Assembly (NCBI GenBank): GCA_965250245.1
Contig: OZ252296.1
Span: 2,170,001 to 2,234,000 of the forward strand
Length of the DNA: 64,000 nucleotides
Source of the DNA: JABDIP01 sp965250245
Lineage (GTDB): Bacteria; Pseudomonadota; Alphaproteobacteria; DSM-16000; Inquilinaceae
Direction: 5' to 3'
The notes beneath the pieces are model-generated. The model was not told the DNA's origin. It saw nothing but the letters and a program-made list of their open reading frames with translations, and made no database searches. The translations under genes were made by a program, and so were the position numbers. Positions 8,076 through 16,262 of the stretch are shown here, piece after piece; position 1 is the first letter of the stretch; each line of letters begins with the position of its first letter.

Positions 8076-9041
8076 ATGACCCTGTACCTGCCGACCGGGC
8101 TGCCGGCGATCGAGGCGTTGCGCGCGGAGGGTGCGGGAACGGTTGCCGGCATCGAGGATGCCGGGCCGGATCCGCACCGCCTGCGGGTGGCGCTGGTCAA
8201 TCTGATGCCCGACAAGCCGGTCACCGAACTGCAGTTCGCCCGTCAACTCGCGCAAGGGTTGGGCTCGGTGGAGATGCTGCTGGTGCGTCCGGCCACCCAC
8301 GCGTCCAGCCGCGCCGATCCCGACCATCTGCGCCGGTTCTACATCCGCGTGCCGGAGCTGTTGTGCATGGCCGTCGATGGGCTGATCGTCACCGGCGCGC
8401 CGGTGGAGCACCTGCCCTTCGAGAAGGTGCATTACTGGCGGGAGATGACGGCGATCATCGACCGTGCCGCGGCGGCGCGCCTTCCGAGCCTCTACATCTG
8501 CTGGTCCGGCCAGGCGGCGCTGTTCCACCGTCACGGTGTTGCCAAGCATCCGCTTGACCGCAAGGCCTTCGGCGTGTTCCCACAAACCGTGGAACGCCCG
8601 GAAGCCGAGGTGCTGCGCGGGCTTGGGGAGCGCTTCCCGTGCCCGGTATCGCGGCATACCGAGGTGCGGCGATCAGCCTTGCCGCGCGATGCCGGACTGC
8701 GGGTCCTGGCCGCCTCGCCGATGAGCGGATTGTGCCTGGTCGAGGACCGCCCGGCCGCCGCCCTGATGATGTTCAATCACCTGGAGTACGGTGCCGGGAC
8801 GCTGATCCGCGAATATCGCCGCGACCGCGCCGCCGGCTGCGACATTGCGCCGCCCGCGGGGCTCGACATCCGCGAGCCCGAGCCCGCGGCCTTGCCGTGG
8901 CGACATGCGGCGGCGCGGTTCTTCGCCAACTGGCTCAACATCGTTGCCGCCATGCGCCACGAGAAGAACCGGACCGTCGGCGAGGTCGCGGCTTGGGCAT
9001 CCAGAGGCGACAAGGGGATACCGTCGCCACGCGTGTCCTGA
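8076..9041 (+). CDS. metA: Homoserine O-acyltransferase (MetA family, predicted acetyl-transferring)
   Basis: 321 aa, the MetA/HTS fold. Motifs are VALVNLMPDKPVTELQFARQ, DGLIVTGAPVEHLPFEKVHY with residue 111 = Glu, the nucleophile Cys142 in SLYICWSGQAALF, and FNHLEYGAGTL. It acylates homoserine, the committed step of methionine synthesis. From the literature as I recall it, Glu at position 111 (Bacillus cereus type) goes with acetyl-CoA use, while Gly (E. coli type) goes with succinyl-CoA. The Glu here therefore predicts O-acetylhomoserine, the substrate of the adjacent MetY. Automatic annotation would probably say succinyltransferase. It forms a probable operon with metY. Confidence 0.92.
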   Translation: MTLYLPTGLPAIEALRAEGAGTVAGIEDAGPDPHRLRVALVNLMPDKPVTELQFARQLAQGLGSVEMLLVRPATHASSRADPDHLRRFYIRVPELLCMAVDGLIVTGAPVEHLPFEKVHYWREMTAIIDRAAAARLPSLYICWSGQAALFHRHGVAKHPLDRKAFGVFPQTVERPEAEVLRGLGERFPCPVSRHTEVRRSALPRDAGLRVLAASPMSGLCLVEDRPAAALMMFNHLEYGAGTLIREYRRDRAAGCDIAPPAGLDIREPEPAALPWRHAAARFFANWLNIVAAMRHEKNRTVGEVAAWASRGDKGIPSPRVS

Positions 9042-9123
9042 GCGAAGACTTCACATTGTAAAGGTTGCCGTTTTCGGCGGTTCGGCCAAGAATGCGCCGT
9101 CATGGACATCTCGGGGCAGAGGC

Positions 9124-10080
9124 ATGTCTGCAAGCCAGGCCGGCGACGCTGAAAAGCCGGCGACTGCACTAGGGAAACTGTCGGCGGCGTTCGACCGCTG
9201 GTTCGACGGGCTGTTCCGCCCGGTGGACAGCGCGTCGCTGGTGTTCCTGCGCGTCGGCTTCGGCGTGATCATGCTGGTGGAGTGCTGGCGCTTCTACGAT
9301 CACGGCTGGATCGAGCGCTACTACATCCGCCCGGATTTCCTGTTCAAGTACTACGGATTCGAATGGGTCCACCCCTGGCCCGGCGACGGCATGTACTGGC
9401 ATTTCGTGCTGTTGACCGTGCTGTCGCTGATGATCACCGTCGGGCTGTTCTACCGCTTCGCCATGACGGTGTTCTTCTTCGCCTTCACCTACATCTTCCT
9501 GCTCGACCAGGCGCGCTACCTGAACCATTTCTACCTGGTCAGCATCATCGCCTTCCTGATGATCATCGTGCCGGCCAGCCAGACCTACTCGGTCGATTCC
9601 TGGATCCGCACCAAGCTCGGCAGGCCGGGCCCACGGACCATTCCCTATTGGGCAGTATGGCTGTTCATCGCCCAGTTCGAGGTGCTCTACCTCTATGCCG
9701 GCATCGTCAAGGTGAACCCGGACTGGCTCAGGCTCGAGCCGCTGGCCATGTGGATGGCGCGGCGCGAGGACTTCCCGTTGATCGGGCACCTGTTCATCCA
9801 TGACTGGGTGGTGGCGATCGGCGCCTACGGGTCGATCGCGCTGCACTTGTTCGGGGCGCCGTTGCTGTTGTTCAAGAAGACCCGGCTCTATATCGCGATC
9901 GTTTATGGAATCTTTCACCTGACCAACCATTTCATGTTCCAGATCGGGATCTTCCCGTGGATGACGATGGCTGGGACCATGATGTTCTTCGACCCGGACT
10001 GGCCACGCCAGGTCTGGCGACGCATGTGGCGCGGGATCGGAAAGCTCGCCGCGGCGGCGGAAAGGACGGCCGATGTCTGA
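9124..10080 (+). CDS. Vitamin K-dependent gamma-carboxylase homologue, membrane (HTTM) subunit
   Basis: 318 aa, several membrane segments. It matches the horizontally transferred transmembrane (HTTM) part of vitamin K-dependent gamma-carboxylase. Residues that I align from memory with human GGCX catalytic positions are kept: His135 in YLNHFYL (human His160), Lys196 in YAGIVKVNPDWL (human Lys218, the proposed base) and His265 in GIFHLTNHFMF (human His287). The end FFDPDWPRQVW also matches. The usual C-terminal lumenal domain is missing here and is encoded by the next gene, which overlaps by 8 bp. ATG 9124 removes a spurious N-terminal extension. Function in bacteria is unknown; the kept residues argue for an active enzyme. 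Confidence 0.85.
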   Translation: MSASQAGDAEKPATALGKLSAAFDRWFDGLFRPVDSASLVFLRVGFGVIMLVECWRFYDHGWIERYYIRPDFLFKYYGFEWVHPWPGDGMYWHFVLLTVLSLMITVGLFYRFAMTVFFFAFTYIFLLDQARYLNHFYLVSIIAFLMIIVPASQTYSVDSWIRTKLGRPGPRTIPYWAVWLFIAQFEVLYLYAGIVKVNPDWLRLEPLAMWMARREDFPLIGHLFIHDWVVAIGAYGSIALHLFGAPLLLFKKTRLYIAIVYGIFHLTNHFMFQIGIFPWMTMAGTMMFFDPDWPRQVWRRMWRGIGKLAAAAERTADV

Positions 10081-10630
10081 CATCGCTCACGCCGCTCCGG
10101 CTGCTCCGGCCGCCCCGTCCAAGTTCGCCAAGCGGGCGCTGCTGGTGTTCATCATCGTCTGGTTCGCCTATCAGATCCTGTTTCCGCTGCGCCATCTGCT
10201 CTATCCCGGCAGCCCGAGCTGGAACGAGGAGGGCCATCGCTTCTCCTGGCAGATGAAGCTGCGCGACAAGCGCAACCGCGCCGTCTTCACGGTGCGCGAT
10301 CCCGCGACCGGCACCGAATGGGACATCACGCCGCGCGATCTGCTGGAGCGGCACCAGGCCGGCAAGGTCGGCAGCCGGCCGGACATGGTGCTGCAATACG
10401 CCAACTACATCGCCCGGCTGTTCGCCGAGCAGGAGGGCATCGAGGGGGTCGAGGTGCGGGTCCGCGTCTGCGCCTCGCTCAACGGCCGCCCGGCCCAGCT
10501 TCTCTACGACCCCGAGGTCGACCTGACCAAGATCGAGCGCAACCTGGCCCATGCCGATTGGGTCATGCCGCTGGTGACACCGTTCGAACGTCCGCCGGAT
10601 CGGGAGCGTCGCAATGACCTCGATTGCTGA
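10073..10630 (+). CDS. Vitamin K-dependent gamma-carboxylase homologue, C-terminal domain as separate protein
   Basis: 185 aa. After a short Ala/Pro linker there is one membrane segment (ALLVFIIVWFAYQILFPLRH) and then the domain that follows the membrane part in gamma-carboxylases. Its motifs are WNEEGHRFSWQMKLRDK, MVLQYANYIARLF, ASLNGRPAQLLYDPEVDL. In most bacterial HTTM proteins that I know these parts form one chain. Here the start codon overlaps the previous stop, in a different frame, so the two chains are likely translationally coupled and assemble together. Both ends look natural (own start, own linker), arguing against a sequencing error, but a frameshift cannot be excluded. Confidence 0.8.
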   Translation: MSDIAHAAPAAPAAPSKFAKRALLVFIIVWFAYQILFPLRHLLYPGSPSWNEEGHRFSWQMKLRDKRNRAVFTVRDPATGTEWDITPRDLLERHQAGKVGSRPDMVLQYANYIARLFAEQEGIEGVEVRVRVCASLNGRPAQLLYDPEVDLTKIERNLAHADWVMPLVTPFERPPDRERRNDLDC

Positions 10631-11039
10631 GACCGCAGAGCGGACAGGGCCGATCATCCTGTTCGACGGCGTGTGCAATCTCTGCACGAGCAGCGTGCAG
10701 TTCGTGATCGCCCGCGACAAGCGCCGCCGGTTCCGTTTCGCCTCGCTGCAATCGCCGGTCGCCGAGCAGATCCTCGGCCCCGATATCGAGACCGGCGGCC
10801 GGCTGGGCTCGGTGGTGCTGGTGCTGGGCGACAGGACCTACCGCAAATCCTCCGCCGCCCTGCACACGCTGTGGCGGCTGGACGGTCTATGGCCGTTGCT
10901 GGCGGCCTTCCTCATCGTGCCCCGCCCGATCCGCGACTGGGTCTATGACTGGATCGGCACCCGACGCTACCGCTTCTTCGGCAAGCGCGAGGTCTGCTGG
11001 GTGCCCGATCCCGAGCTTACCGAGCTGTTCCTGGACTAG
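10614..11039 (+). CDS. DCC-family thiol-disulfide oxidoreductase (DUF393)
   Basis: 141 aa. The signature DGVCNLCTSSVQFVIARDK carries the conserved DxxCxxC of the DCC family, followed by FRFASLQSPVAEQIL, YRKSSAALHTLWRLDG and RYRFFGKREVC. Thioredoxin-like oxidoreductase activity is assumed for the family. It overlaps the gamma-carboxylase C-terminal gene by 17 bp, so it belongs to the same operon. DUF393 proteins are often next to or fused with HTTM proteins. A thiol reductant for the quinone cycle of the carboxylase would be a reasonable role (inference). Confidence 0.88.
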   Translation: MTSIAETAERTGPIILFDGVCNLCTSSVQFVIARDKRRRFRFASLQSPVAEQILGPDIETGGRLGSVVLVLGDRTYRKSSAALHTLWRLDGLWPLLAAFLIVPRPIRDWVYDWIGTRRYRFFGKREVCWVPDPELTELFLD

Positions 11040-11198
11040 CGCGCCGTCGCGCGGTCAGAGCACCGGCGCCAGCAACCGACGCATCAAGGCAAGGCCGGCA
11101 CACAAGGCGCCGACCGCGTCAACGGCGCCGCCGGCCGCCACGGCCAGAACATCCCTCATGCCCCGATCGCCGGTGAGGTCGGTTTCACCGAGCGGGGG

Positions 11199-11516
11199 TC
11201 AATGCCCGATCATCCAGGGGCGCCCGTGGCCGTGGCTGTGTCCATGACCGTGCCCGTGCCCGCAATGCCGGTGGGGATGCGCATTGGCATCGTGGCCGTG
11301 CGTCTTTCGGACCACCTGCGGTTGGTCGGCGCTCTTTTCGTTGCGCTGGTGGGCGATCCGGTTGTGCGGGTTCATGTCGGCAATGAACGGTGCGCCGATC
11401 ATGCGTTGTCCTGCCTCCCCACACTCCGGACATTCGGCTGGCAATGAGGACGTGCTCATCGGGCGCCAGGCCCGGAAGGGGCCGCAGGCACCGCAGGCGT
11501 AGTCGTAGAGTGGCAT
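11199..11516 (-). CDS. fmdB: FmdB-type zinc-ribbon protein with His-rich tail
   Basis: 105 aa. MPLYDYACGACGPF...CPECGEAGQRM is the FmdB regulatory zinc ribbon, with two CxxC pairs. In Methylophilus the FmdB protein is linked to regulation of formamide/amide genes. The C-terminus is a striking His/Gly repeat (HGHGHGHSHGHGR) that could bind nickel, zinc or copper. The start ATG 11516 has GGAGGGTC upstream and begins the conserved ribbon; the longer frame to 11588 does not. It is the last gene of the formamidase operon, 40 bp after the amide channel gene. Confidence 0.88.
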   Translation of the reverse strand: MPLYDYACGACGPFRAWRPMSTSSLPAECPECGEAGQRMIGAPFIADMNPHNRIAHQRNEKSADQPQVVRKTHGHDANAHPHRHCGHGHGHGHSHGHGRPWMIGH

Positions 11517-11556
11517 ATCGTGACCCTCCAGAGATATCCGTCGTGCCGTGGTCCTC

Positions 11557-12087
11557 TCAGGCGCCGGCGGCCGGTCCCAGCACGCCATCGAGCAGCAGGT
11601 AACCCGGCAGCCAGCCGGTCAACACCCCCTGTACCCAGGTGACGTGGCCGGTCACCTTGGCGATCGGCCGGCCCTGCGCCAGCAGCAGGAAGAACATGAA
11701 CCAGAGCACCGCCCAGGCGGACCAGCACAGCCCGAACCAGACATCCCAGGTGGATTGGGCCGAGAACAGCGTGTCCAACGCCACCGGGATCACCGTGATC
11801 GAGACGAACAGGCTGAACCAGCCCAGTCCTCGACCATCGACATCGTTGAAGCGGTTGTAGGCGACCCAGAGGTAGGTGAATGTGAACAACAGCGTCAGGG
11901 CCGCCCCCTTGATCGAGCCCGCGTCGGCGCCCGGCCCGAAGGCCGAATACAGCGCGACCATGAGCGTGAGACCACCGACGAAGATATTGATCACCGCGAT
12001 CTCGCGGTCGCCGATCCGTCCGATCAGCCAGAGGCCGTTCAGGAACAGTACGGCGCCAACGAAGAGCAGCGCCATTCCTAGCAACAT
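11557..12087 (-). CDS. AmiS/UreI-family amide or urea channel
   Basis: 176 aa, six to seven membrane segments with no signal peptide. MLLGMALLFVGAVLFLNGLW, the middle FTFTYLWVAYNRFNDVDGRG and LGWFSLFVSI are typical of AmiS/UreI inner-membrane channels that admit short-chain amides or urea. Placed between fmdA and fmdB, it most likely lets formamide in (or moves it down its gradient) for hydrolysis by FmdA. Stop to next start spacing and strand support one operon, although 131 bp with a hairpin separates it from fmdA. Confidence 0.9.
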   Translation of the reverse strand: MLLGMALLFVGAVLFLNGLWLIGRIGDREIAVINIFVGGLTLMVALYSAFGPGADAGSIKGAALTLLFTFTYLWVAYNRFNDVDGRGLGWFSLFVSITVIPVALDTLFSAQSTWDVWFGLCWSAWAVLWFMFFLLLAQGRPIAKVTGHVTWVQGVLTGWLPGYLLLDGVLGPAAGA

Positions 12088-12182
12088 GAGCCTGTCCTCC
12101 GATTATCGGCGCAGACCGCCGTGCCATCGGGCCATGCCCCGACCCGGGCCCGGCGAGCGCCCTCTTTATCGTCCAAGGCGGA

Positions 12183-12208
12183 GGGGCGCGGTGCTGCCAC
12201 CGCGCCCC
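12183..12208 (-). terminator. Hairpin in the fmdA-amide channel gap
   Basis: Perfect 11-bp arms GGGGCGCGGTG and CACCGCGCCCC around a 4-nt loop, 10 bp after the fmdA stop on the minus strand. No U-run follows, so partial termination or mRNA processing that favours fmdA over the downstream genes is more likely than full termination. Confidence 0.45.
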
Positions 12209-12218
12209 GCCCATCGAC

Positions 12219-13457
12219 TCAGCTGCAGGATGCCGCGTCGGCTCCGGACACGGCCCTCGTCGGACCATTGGCATTGGGCCGAATGTCGAAGTCGAAGATC
12301 CCGGTCGGGATGGCGACCGTGCAGCAGGCATTCGGAATGTCGACGATTCCGCTGACCCGCCCCTCGACCGGCGCCGTGCCGAGGATCATGTAGGCCTGCT
12401 CGCCGCTGTAGCCGAATTTCTTGAGGTACTCGACCGCGTTCAGGCAGGCGCGCCGATAGGCAACGGTTGCATCCAGGTACTTCTGCTCACCGGTGTGCTC
12501 GTCGACGCAGACGCCCTCGAAGATCAGGTAGTCGTCATAATGCGGCTCGACCGGGCTTGGCCGGAAGACCGGGTTGGTGATGCCGTATTTCGCCACACCG
12601 CCCTTGATCACGTCGACGCCGATATCGATCCAGCCGGCCATCTCGATGGCGCCGCAGAAGGTGATCTCGCCATCGCCCTGCGACCAATGGATGTCGCCCA
12701 TGGAGAGCCCGCCGCCCTTCACATAGACCGGGAAGTAGCAGCGCGATCCGCGCGACAGGTTCTTGATGTCGCAATTGCCGCCATGCTCGCGGCCCGGCAC
12801 CGTCCGCGCGCCGGTTCGGGCCGCCGCCTCCTGCGCCTCGCCGGTCAACTGTCCCATCAAGGCGGTGGTCGTTCCGGCCATGCCGTCCGGCAGGGTGCAC
12901 AGAGGCGGCACCCGATCGGGATCGCTTTCGAACAGGGCCGACTCGCGGTCGTTCCATGTCTTGAGCAGGTCCGCCGAGGGCAGCGTGCCGATCAATCCGG
13001 GATGAATCAGGCCGGGGAAACGCACCCCCGGGATGTGGCGCGAAGTCGTATAGATGCCGCTGAAGTCCCAGCACGCCTTGCGCGCCTCCGGGAAATGCCT
13101 GTCGAGGAATCCGCCGCCATTCTCCAGCGCGAAGATGCCGGTGAAGCCCCATTGCGAATCCTCCAGCCAGCCGATGTCGTTGATGTCGACCACCAGCAGA
13201 TCGCCAGGCTCAGCGCCCTCGACGCCGAACGGACCGCTCAGATAGTGCACCTTGGAGAGGTCGACGTCGCGGATATCGTTGGCGCTGTTGTCGTTCTTGA
13301 TCTGCCCGCCGGTCCAGTCATAGCACTCGACGCGGAACTCATCGCCGGGCTTGAACCATTCGACGATGGGGATATCCGGATGCCAGCGGTTATGGGTCTT
13401 GATGGACTGCTCCTCCGGCCATTTGTCCATTTCCGCTCGAAATGCCGTCTTCGCCAT
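12219..13457 (-). CDS. fmdA: Formamidase (acetamidase/formamidase family)
   Basis: 412 aa, the length of Methylophilus FmdA. It hydrolyses formamide to formate and ammonia in the cytosol. Motifs include HNRWHPDIPIVEWFKPGDEF, YYLSG-like VHYLSGPFGVEGAEPGDLL, PGREHGGNCDIKNL, GDIHWSQGDGEITFCGAIEM and AYMILGTAPVEGRVSGIVD. ATG 13457 has GGGAGG 8 nt upstream; the open frame continues to 14555 but the extra part is antisense to the response regulator gene. It is the first gene of fmdA-channel-fmdB and diverges from a two-component cluster that probably controls it. Confidence 0.95.
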   Translation of the reverse strand: MAKTAFRAEMDKWPEEQSIKTHNRWHPDIPIVEWFKPGDEFRVECYDWTGGQIKNDNSANDIRDVDLSKVHYLSGPFGVEGAEPGDLLVVDINDIGWLEDSQWGFTGIFALENGGGFLDRHFPEARKACWDFSGIYTTSRHIPGVRFPGLIHPGLIGTLPSADLLKTWNDRESALFESDPDRVPPLCTLPDGMAGTTTALMGQLTGEAQEAAARTGARTVPGREHGGNCDIKNLSRGSRCYFPVYVKGGGLSMGDIHWSQGDGEITFCGAIEMAGWIDIGVDVIKGGVAKYGITNPVFRPSPVEPHYDDYLIFEGVCVDEHTGEQKYLDATVAYRRACLNAVEYLKKFGYSGEQAYMILGTAPVEGRVSGIVDIPNACCTVAIPTGIFDFDIRPNANGPTRAVSGADAASCS

Positions 13458-13559
13458 CTTATGGCCTCCCTGTCTGATGCCGGGCCCGGTCACACGGGCT
13501 TGCCGACGGGTCAGAATCCACCACTCCGGACGCGCCGGGATCCGGGCCGGTCCGAAGTG

Positions 13560-13573
13560 GTCTGAGTACAGAC
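13560..13573. promoter_or_regulatory. Palindrome in the formamidase/response regulator intergenic region
   Basis: GTCTGAGTACAGAC has 5-bp inverted arms around AGTA. It lies about 100 bp upstream of fmdA, where an operator could act on the minus-strand promoter. Confidence 0.3.
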
Positions 13574-13616
13574 AGGCTATCGACGGCATGTAATCGCGAT
13601 GTCTTGCCGCACCGCT

Positions 13617-13636
13617 GAATTGTAATGAATTGTAAT
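13617..13636. promoter_or_regulatory. Tandem 10-bp direct repeat, candidate OmpR-family regulator site
   Basis: GAATTGTAAT occurs twice back to back (13617-13626, 13627-13636). One-turn tandem repeats are the usual binding pattern for dimers of OmpR/PhoB-type regulators, and the divergent gene at 13749 encodes one. The site lies 160 bp upstream of fmdA and 113 bp upstream of the regulator, in the AT-richest part of the gap, so it could control both. Confidence 0.55.
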
Positions 13637-13748
13637 CTTCGCAAAGATTTGATTCCCGGCAGCCGTCTGTTCGGCCATGCTTTGACGGTGGGTACCGGAG
13701 GTTCCGACGGCGGAGCCGCATGCCGTGGCAACTGGACGGCATCGCAGA

Positions 13749-14522
13749 ATGAGCGCAGTGGAAATCGAGGCCAGGGATGCGCCGGTCGGCCGGATCGCCG
13801 ATGCGCAGCGTGTGCTTGTGGTCGACGATGACCCCAAGATCTGCCGACTGCTGACGCGGTTCCTGACGGGCGAGGGGTTCGAGGTCGCGACCGTCGGCGA
13901 CGGGGACTCCATGTGGCGCAAGCTTCAGGTCTGGCCCTGCGACCTGATCGTGCTGGACCTGCGACTGCCCGGCGGCGAGGACGGTCTGAACATTGCGCGC
14001 CGCCTGCGCGAGGATTCCGATGTCGCGCTGATCATGTTGAGCGGCCGCAGCGAGTGCGTCGATAAGGTTGTCGGGCTGGAAATCGGGGCGGACGACTACG
14101 TCACCAAGCCGTTCGACCTGCGTGAGTTGCTGGCCAGGATCCGCAGCGCGCTGCGCCGGACCGGCCATCTTCGCTTCGATCACGTGGCGCCGATGCGGCG
14201 AGGCAGGGTGGTTCGCTTCTCCGGCTGGACACTCGACATCGACCTCCGACGGCTGACCTCCCCGGCCGGCGACATGGTCGAACTGACGACCTACGAGTTC
14301 GAGCTGCTGGCCATTCTGGCCTGCCGGCCGAGACGTCCGCTGTCCCGCGACCAGATCGCGGATTTGATCGGCCATCGTCAGCGCGAGCCGGACGATCGCA
14401 GCATCGATGTCATGATCGGCAAGCTGCGGCGGAAGCTGAACGACGAACCACGCGCGCCGCAGCTGATCAGGACCATCAGAGGGGTCGGCTACCTCTTCAC
14501 CCCGGCAGCGACCGGAGACTGA
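13749..14522 (+). CDS. OmpR/PhoB-family response regulator
   Basis: 257 aa. The receiver domain covers about residues 20-140: acidic pocket VDDDPK, phospho-acceptor Asp70 in DLIVLDLRLPGGEDG, Ser97 and Lys120 in YVTKPFDLREL. The C-terminal winged helix runs to the end (ELTTYEFELLAILACRP, DDRSIDVMIGKLRRKL, TIRGVGYLF). A cytosolic transcription factor phosphorylated by a sensor kinase. ATG 13749 is preferred over GTG 13725. It is divergent from fmdA and 69 bp upstream of the NCS1-type kinase gene, its likely partner, so amide or nitrogen control is inferred. Confidence 0.93.
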   Translation: MSAVEIEARDAPVGRIADAQRVLVVDDDPKICRLLTRFLTGEGFEVATVGDGDSMWRKLQVWPCDLIVLDLRLPGGEDGLNIARRLREDSDVALIMLSGRSECVDKVVGLEIGADDYVTKPFDLRELLARIRSALRRTGHLRFDHVAPMRRGRVVRFSGWTLDIDLRRLTSPAGDMVELTTYEFELLAILACRPRRPLSRDQIADLIGHRQREPDDRSIDVMIGKLRRKLNDEPRAPQLIRTIRGVGYLFTPAATGD

Positions 14523-14591
14523 CACCGGCCGCCGGCTCATCAAACGCGACGGCAAGTCGCGGGAAAGAACGATTCACGGGGAAGGGGAGGG

Positions 14592-16262
14592 ATGCCACTC
14601 GAGGAGATCAGGGCACGGCGTTCCTATCAGGCCTGGGTCGCCAACGAGACGATGGAGGACTATTCCCTCCGCTATGCGGCGACGTCGTTCCGCAAATGGT
14701 CGCCCTTCGTCATCACCAACACCGCGCTCGGCGGCATCTCGTTCCTGGCGCTCGAGGCGATCGGCGGCGCCATAACCATCAGCTACGGGTTTGCCAATGC
14801 CTTTCCGGCGATCGTCGTCGTCTGTCTGCTGATCTTCATCACCAACCTGCCGATCGCCTACTACTCCAGCAAATACAACATCGACATGGACCTGCTGACG
14901 CGCGGCGCCGGGTTCGGCTACATCGGCTCGACCGTGACCTCGCTGATCTACGCCTGCTTCACGTTCATCTTTTTCGCTCTGGAGGCGGCGATCATGGCGC
15001 AGGCGCTGGAGCTCTATTTCGGCCTGCCGATCGCGCTCGGCTACATCATCTCGTCGATCGTCATCATCCCGATCACCTTCCTCGGGGTGACCCTGATCAG
15101 CAAGCTGCAGATCGTCACCCAGCCGATCTGGCTGGTGCTGCTGATCACCCCGTTCGTCGCGGTCTTCTACAAGGATCCCGAGGTGCTGTCGCAATGGGTG
15201 GCGTTCGCCGGAGGCCGCAACCCGTCCGGGGAGTTCAACTACGTCTATTTCGGCGCCGCCACGGGAGTCCTGTTCTCCCTGGTGGTGCAGATCGGCGAGC
15301 AGGTCGACTACCTGCGCTTCATGCCCGACGAGACCAAGGAGAACCGGCTGCGCTGGTGGGCCGCCGTCGTCTGTGCCGGCCCGGGATGGATCGTCATCGG
15401 CGGCCTGAAGATCCTGGCCGGCAGTCTCCTCGCGGTACTGGCCCTGAACAGCGGCCTGGGCCCGGCCGACGCGGTCGAGCCGATCCACATGTACGTCACC
15501 GCCTACGGCTTCGTCAGCGAGGATCCCTGGATCGTGCTGACAGCGGCGACGGTCTTCGTCCTCATCTCGCAGGTCAAGATCAACGTCACCAACGCCTATG
15601 CCGGCTCACTGGCCTGGTCGAACTTCTACTCGCGGGTCACGCACTACCACCCCGGCCGCGTCGTCTGGCTGGTCTTCAACATCCTGATCTCGTTGCTGTT
15701 GATGCTGCTCGGTGTGTTCGAGACCCTGGAGACCGTCCTGGCGGTCTACTCGATCGTGGCGATCGCCTGGATCGGCGCGATCTTCGCCGACCTTTCGGTT
15801 CTCAAGCCGCTCGGCATCAGCCGTCCTTCATCGAGTTCCGGCGGGCGCATCTCCACAATGTCAACCCGGTTGGCTGCGGTTCCATGGCGATCGCGTCGGT
15901 GGTCTCGGTCACCGCCTTCGCCGGCGTCTTCGGACCGGTGCCCGAGGCCTATGCCGCGGAACTGGCGCTGTGCACCGCGTTCGCCAGCGCGATCGCGTTG
16001 GGGTTCGCGACCCGCGGCCGATACTACATCGCCAGGACCGACGAGCTCGCCCGGCAAACGGACGGTGATCCCAATCCGCGCTGCGCCATCTGCGCCTACC
16101 GATACGAGCCGGACGACATGGCGCATTGCCCATTCTACGAAGGCCCGATCTGCTCGTTGTGCTGCAGCCTCGACGCCCATTGCCACGATGTCTGCAAGCG
16201 CCCCGCGGAGGTTCACGAAGCACGGCGGGCCAAACTTGGGGACGGTCATCTGCGCCGCATGA
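14592..16262 (+). CDS. NCS1-permease-like sensor kinase, N-terminal part (frameshifted near 15821)
   Basis: From MPLEEIRARRSYQAWVANET the frame encodes a multi-pass domain like NCS1 nucleobase/allantoin permeases, up to ADLSVLKPLGIS at 15821. There the homologous sequence jumps to the next frame (PSFIEFRRAHLHNVNPVG), which carries the last membrane segments and the kinase. The frame given here then continues as Arg/Ser/Pro-rich nonsense to 16262. Adding a single C at AGCCGTCC would restore one reading frame of about 888 codons. By analogy with CbrA, where an SLC5 transporter domain is fused to a kinase, the permease part probably senses or moves the inducer, perhaps formamide or another nitrogen compound. 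It follows the response regulator in the same operon. Confidence 0.8.
   Translation: MPLEEIRARRSYQAWVANETMEDYSLRYAATSFRKWSPFVITNTALGGISFLALEAIGGAITISYGFANAFPAIVVVCLLIFITNLPIAYYSSKYNIDMDLLTRGAGFGYIGSTVTSLIYACFTFIFFALEAAIMAQALELYFGLPIALGYIISSIVIIPITFLGVTLISKLQIVTQPIWLVLLITPFVAVFYKDPEVLSQWVAFAGGRNPSGEFNYVYFGAATGVLFSLVVQIGEQVDYLRFMPDETKENRLRWWAAVVCAGPGWIVIGGLKILAGSLLAVLALNSGLGPADAVEPIHMYVTAYGFVSEDPWIVLTAATVFVLISQVKINVTNAYAGSLAWSNFYSRVTHYHPGRVVWLVFNILISLLLMLLGVFETLETVLAVYSIVAIAWIGAIFADLSVLKPLGISRPSSSSGGRISTMSTRLAAVPWRSRRWSRSPPSPASSDRCPRPMPRNWRCAPRSPARSRWGSRPAADTTSPGPTSSPGKRTVIPIRAAPSAPTDTSRTTWRIAHSTKARSARCAAASTPIATMSASAPRRFTKHGGPNLGTVICAA

Noticed and set aside
5790..8657. 955-codon open frame on the minus strand
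   Set aside because: It is antisense to metY, the exported protein and metA, has Arg/Gly/His/Gln-rich composition typical of high-GC shadow frames, and shows no domain.
11055..11159. 34-codon minus-strand frame with a hydrophobic stretch, downstream of fmdB
   Set aside because: It has no Shine-Dalgarno and no support beyond an open frame; such frames are expected at this GC content.
13458..14555. N-terminal extension of the formamidase frame
   Set aside because: The frame stays open upstream of ATG 13457, but this part is antisense to the response regulator gene and has no homology to FmdA.
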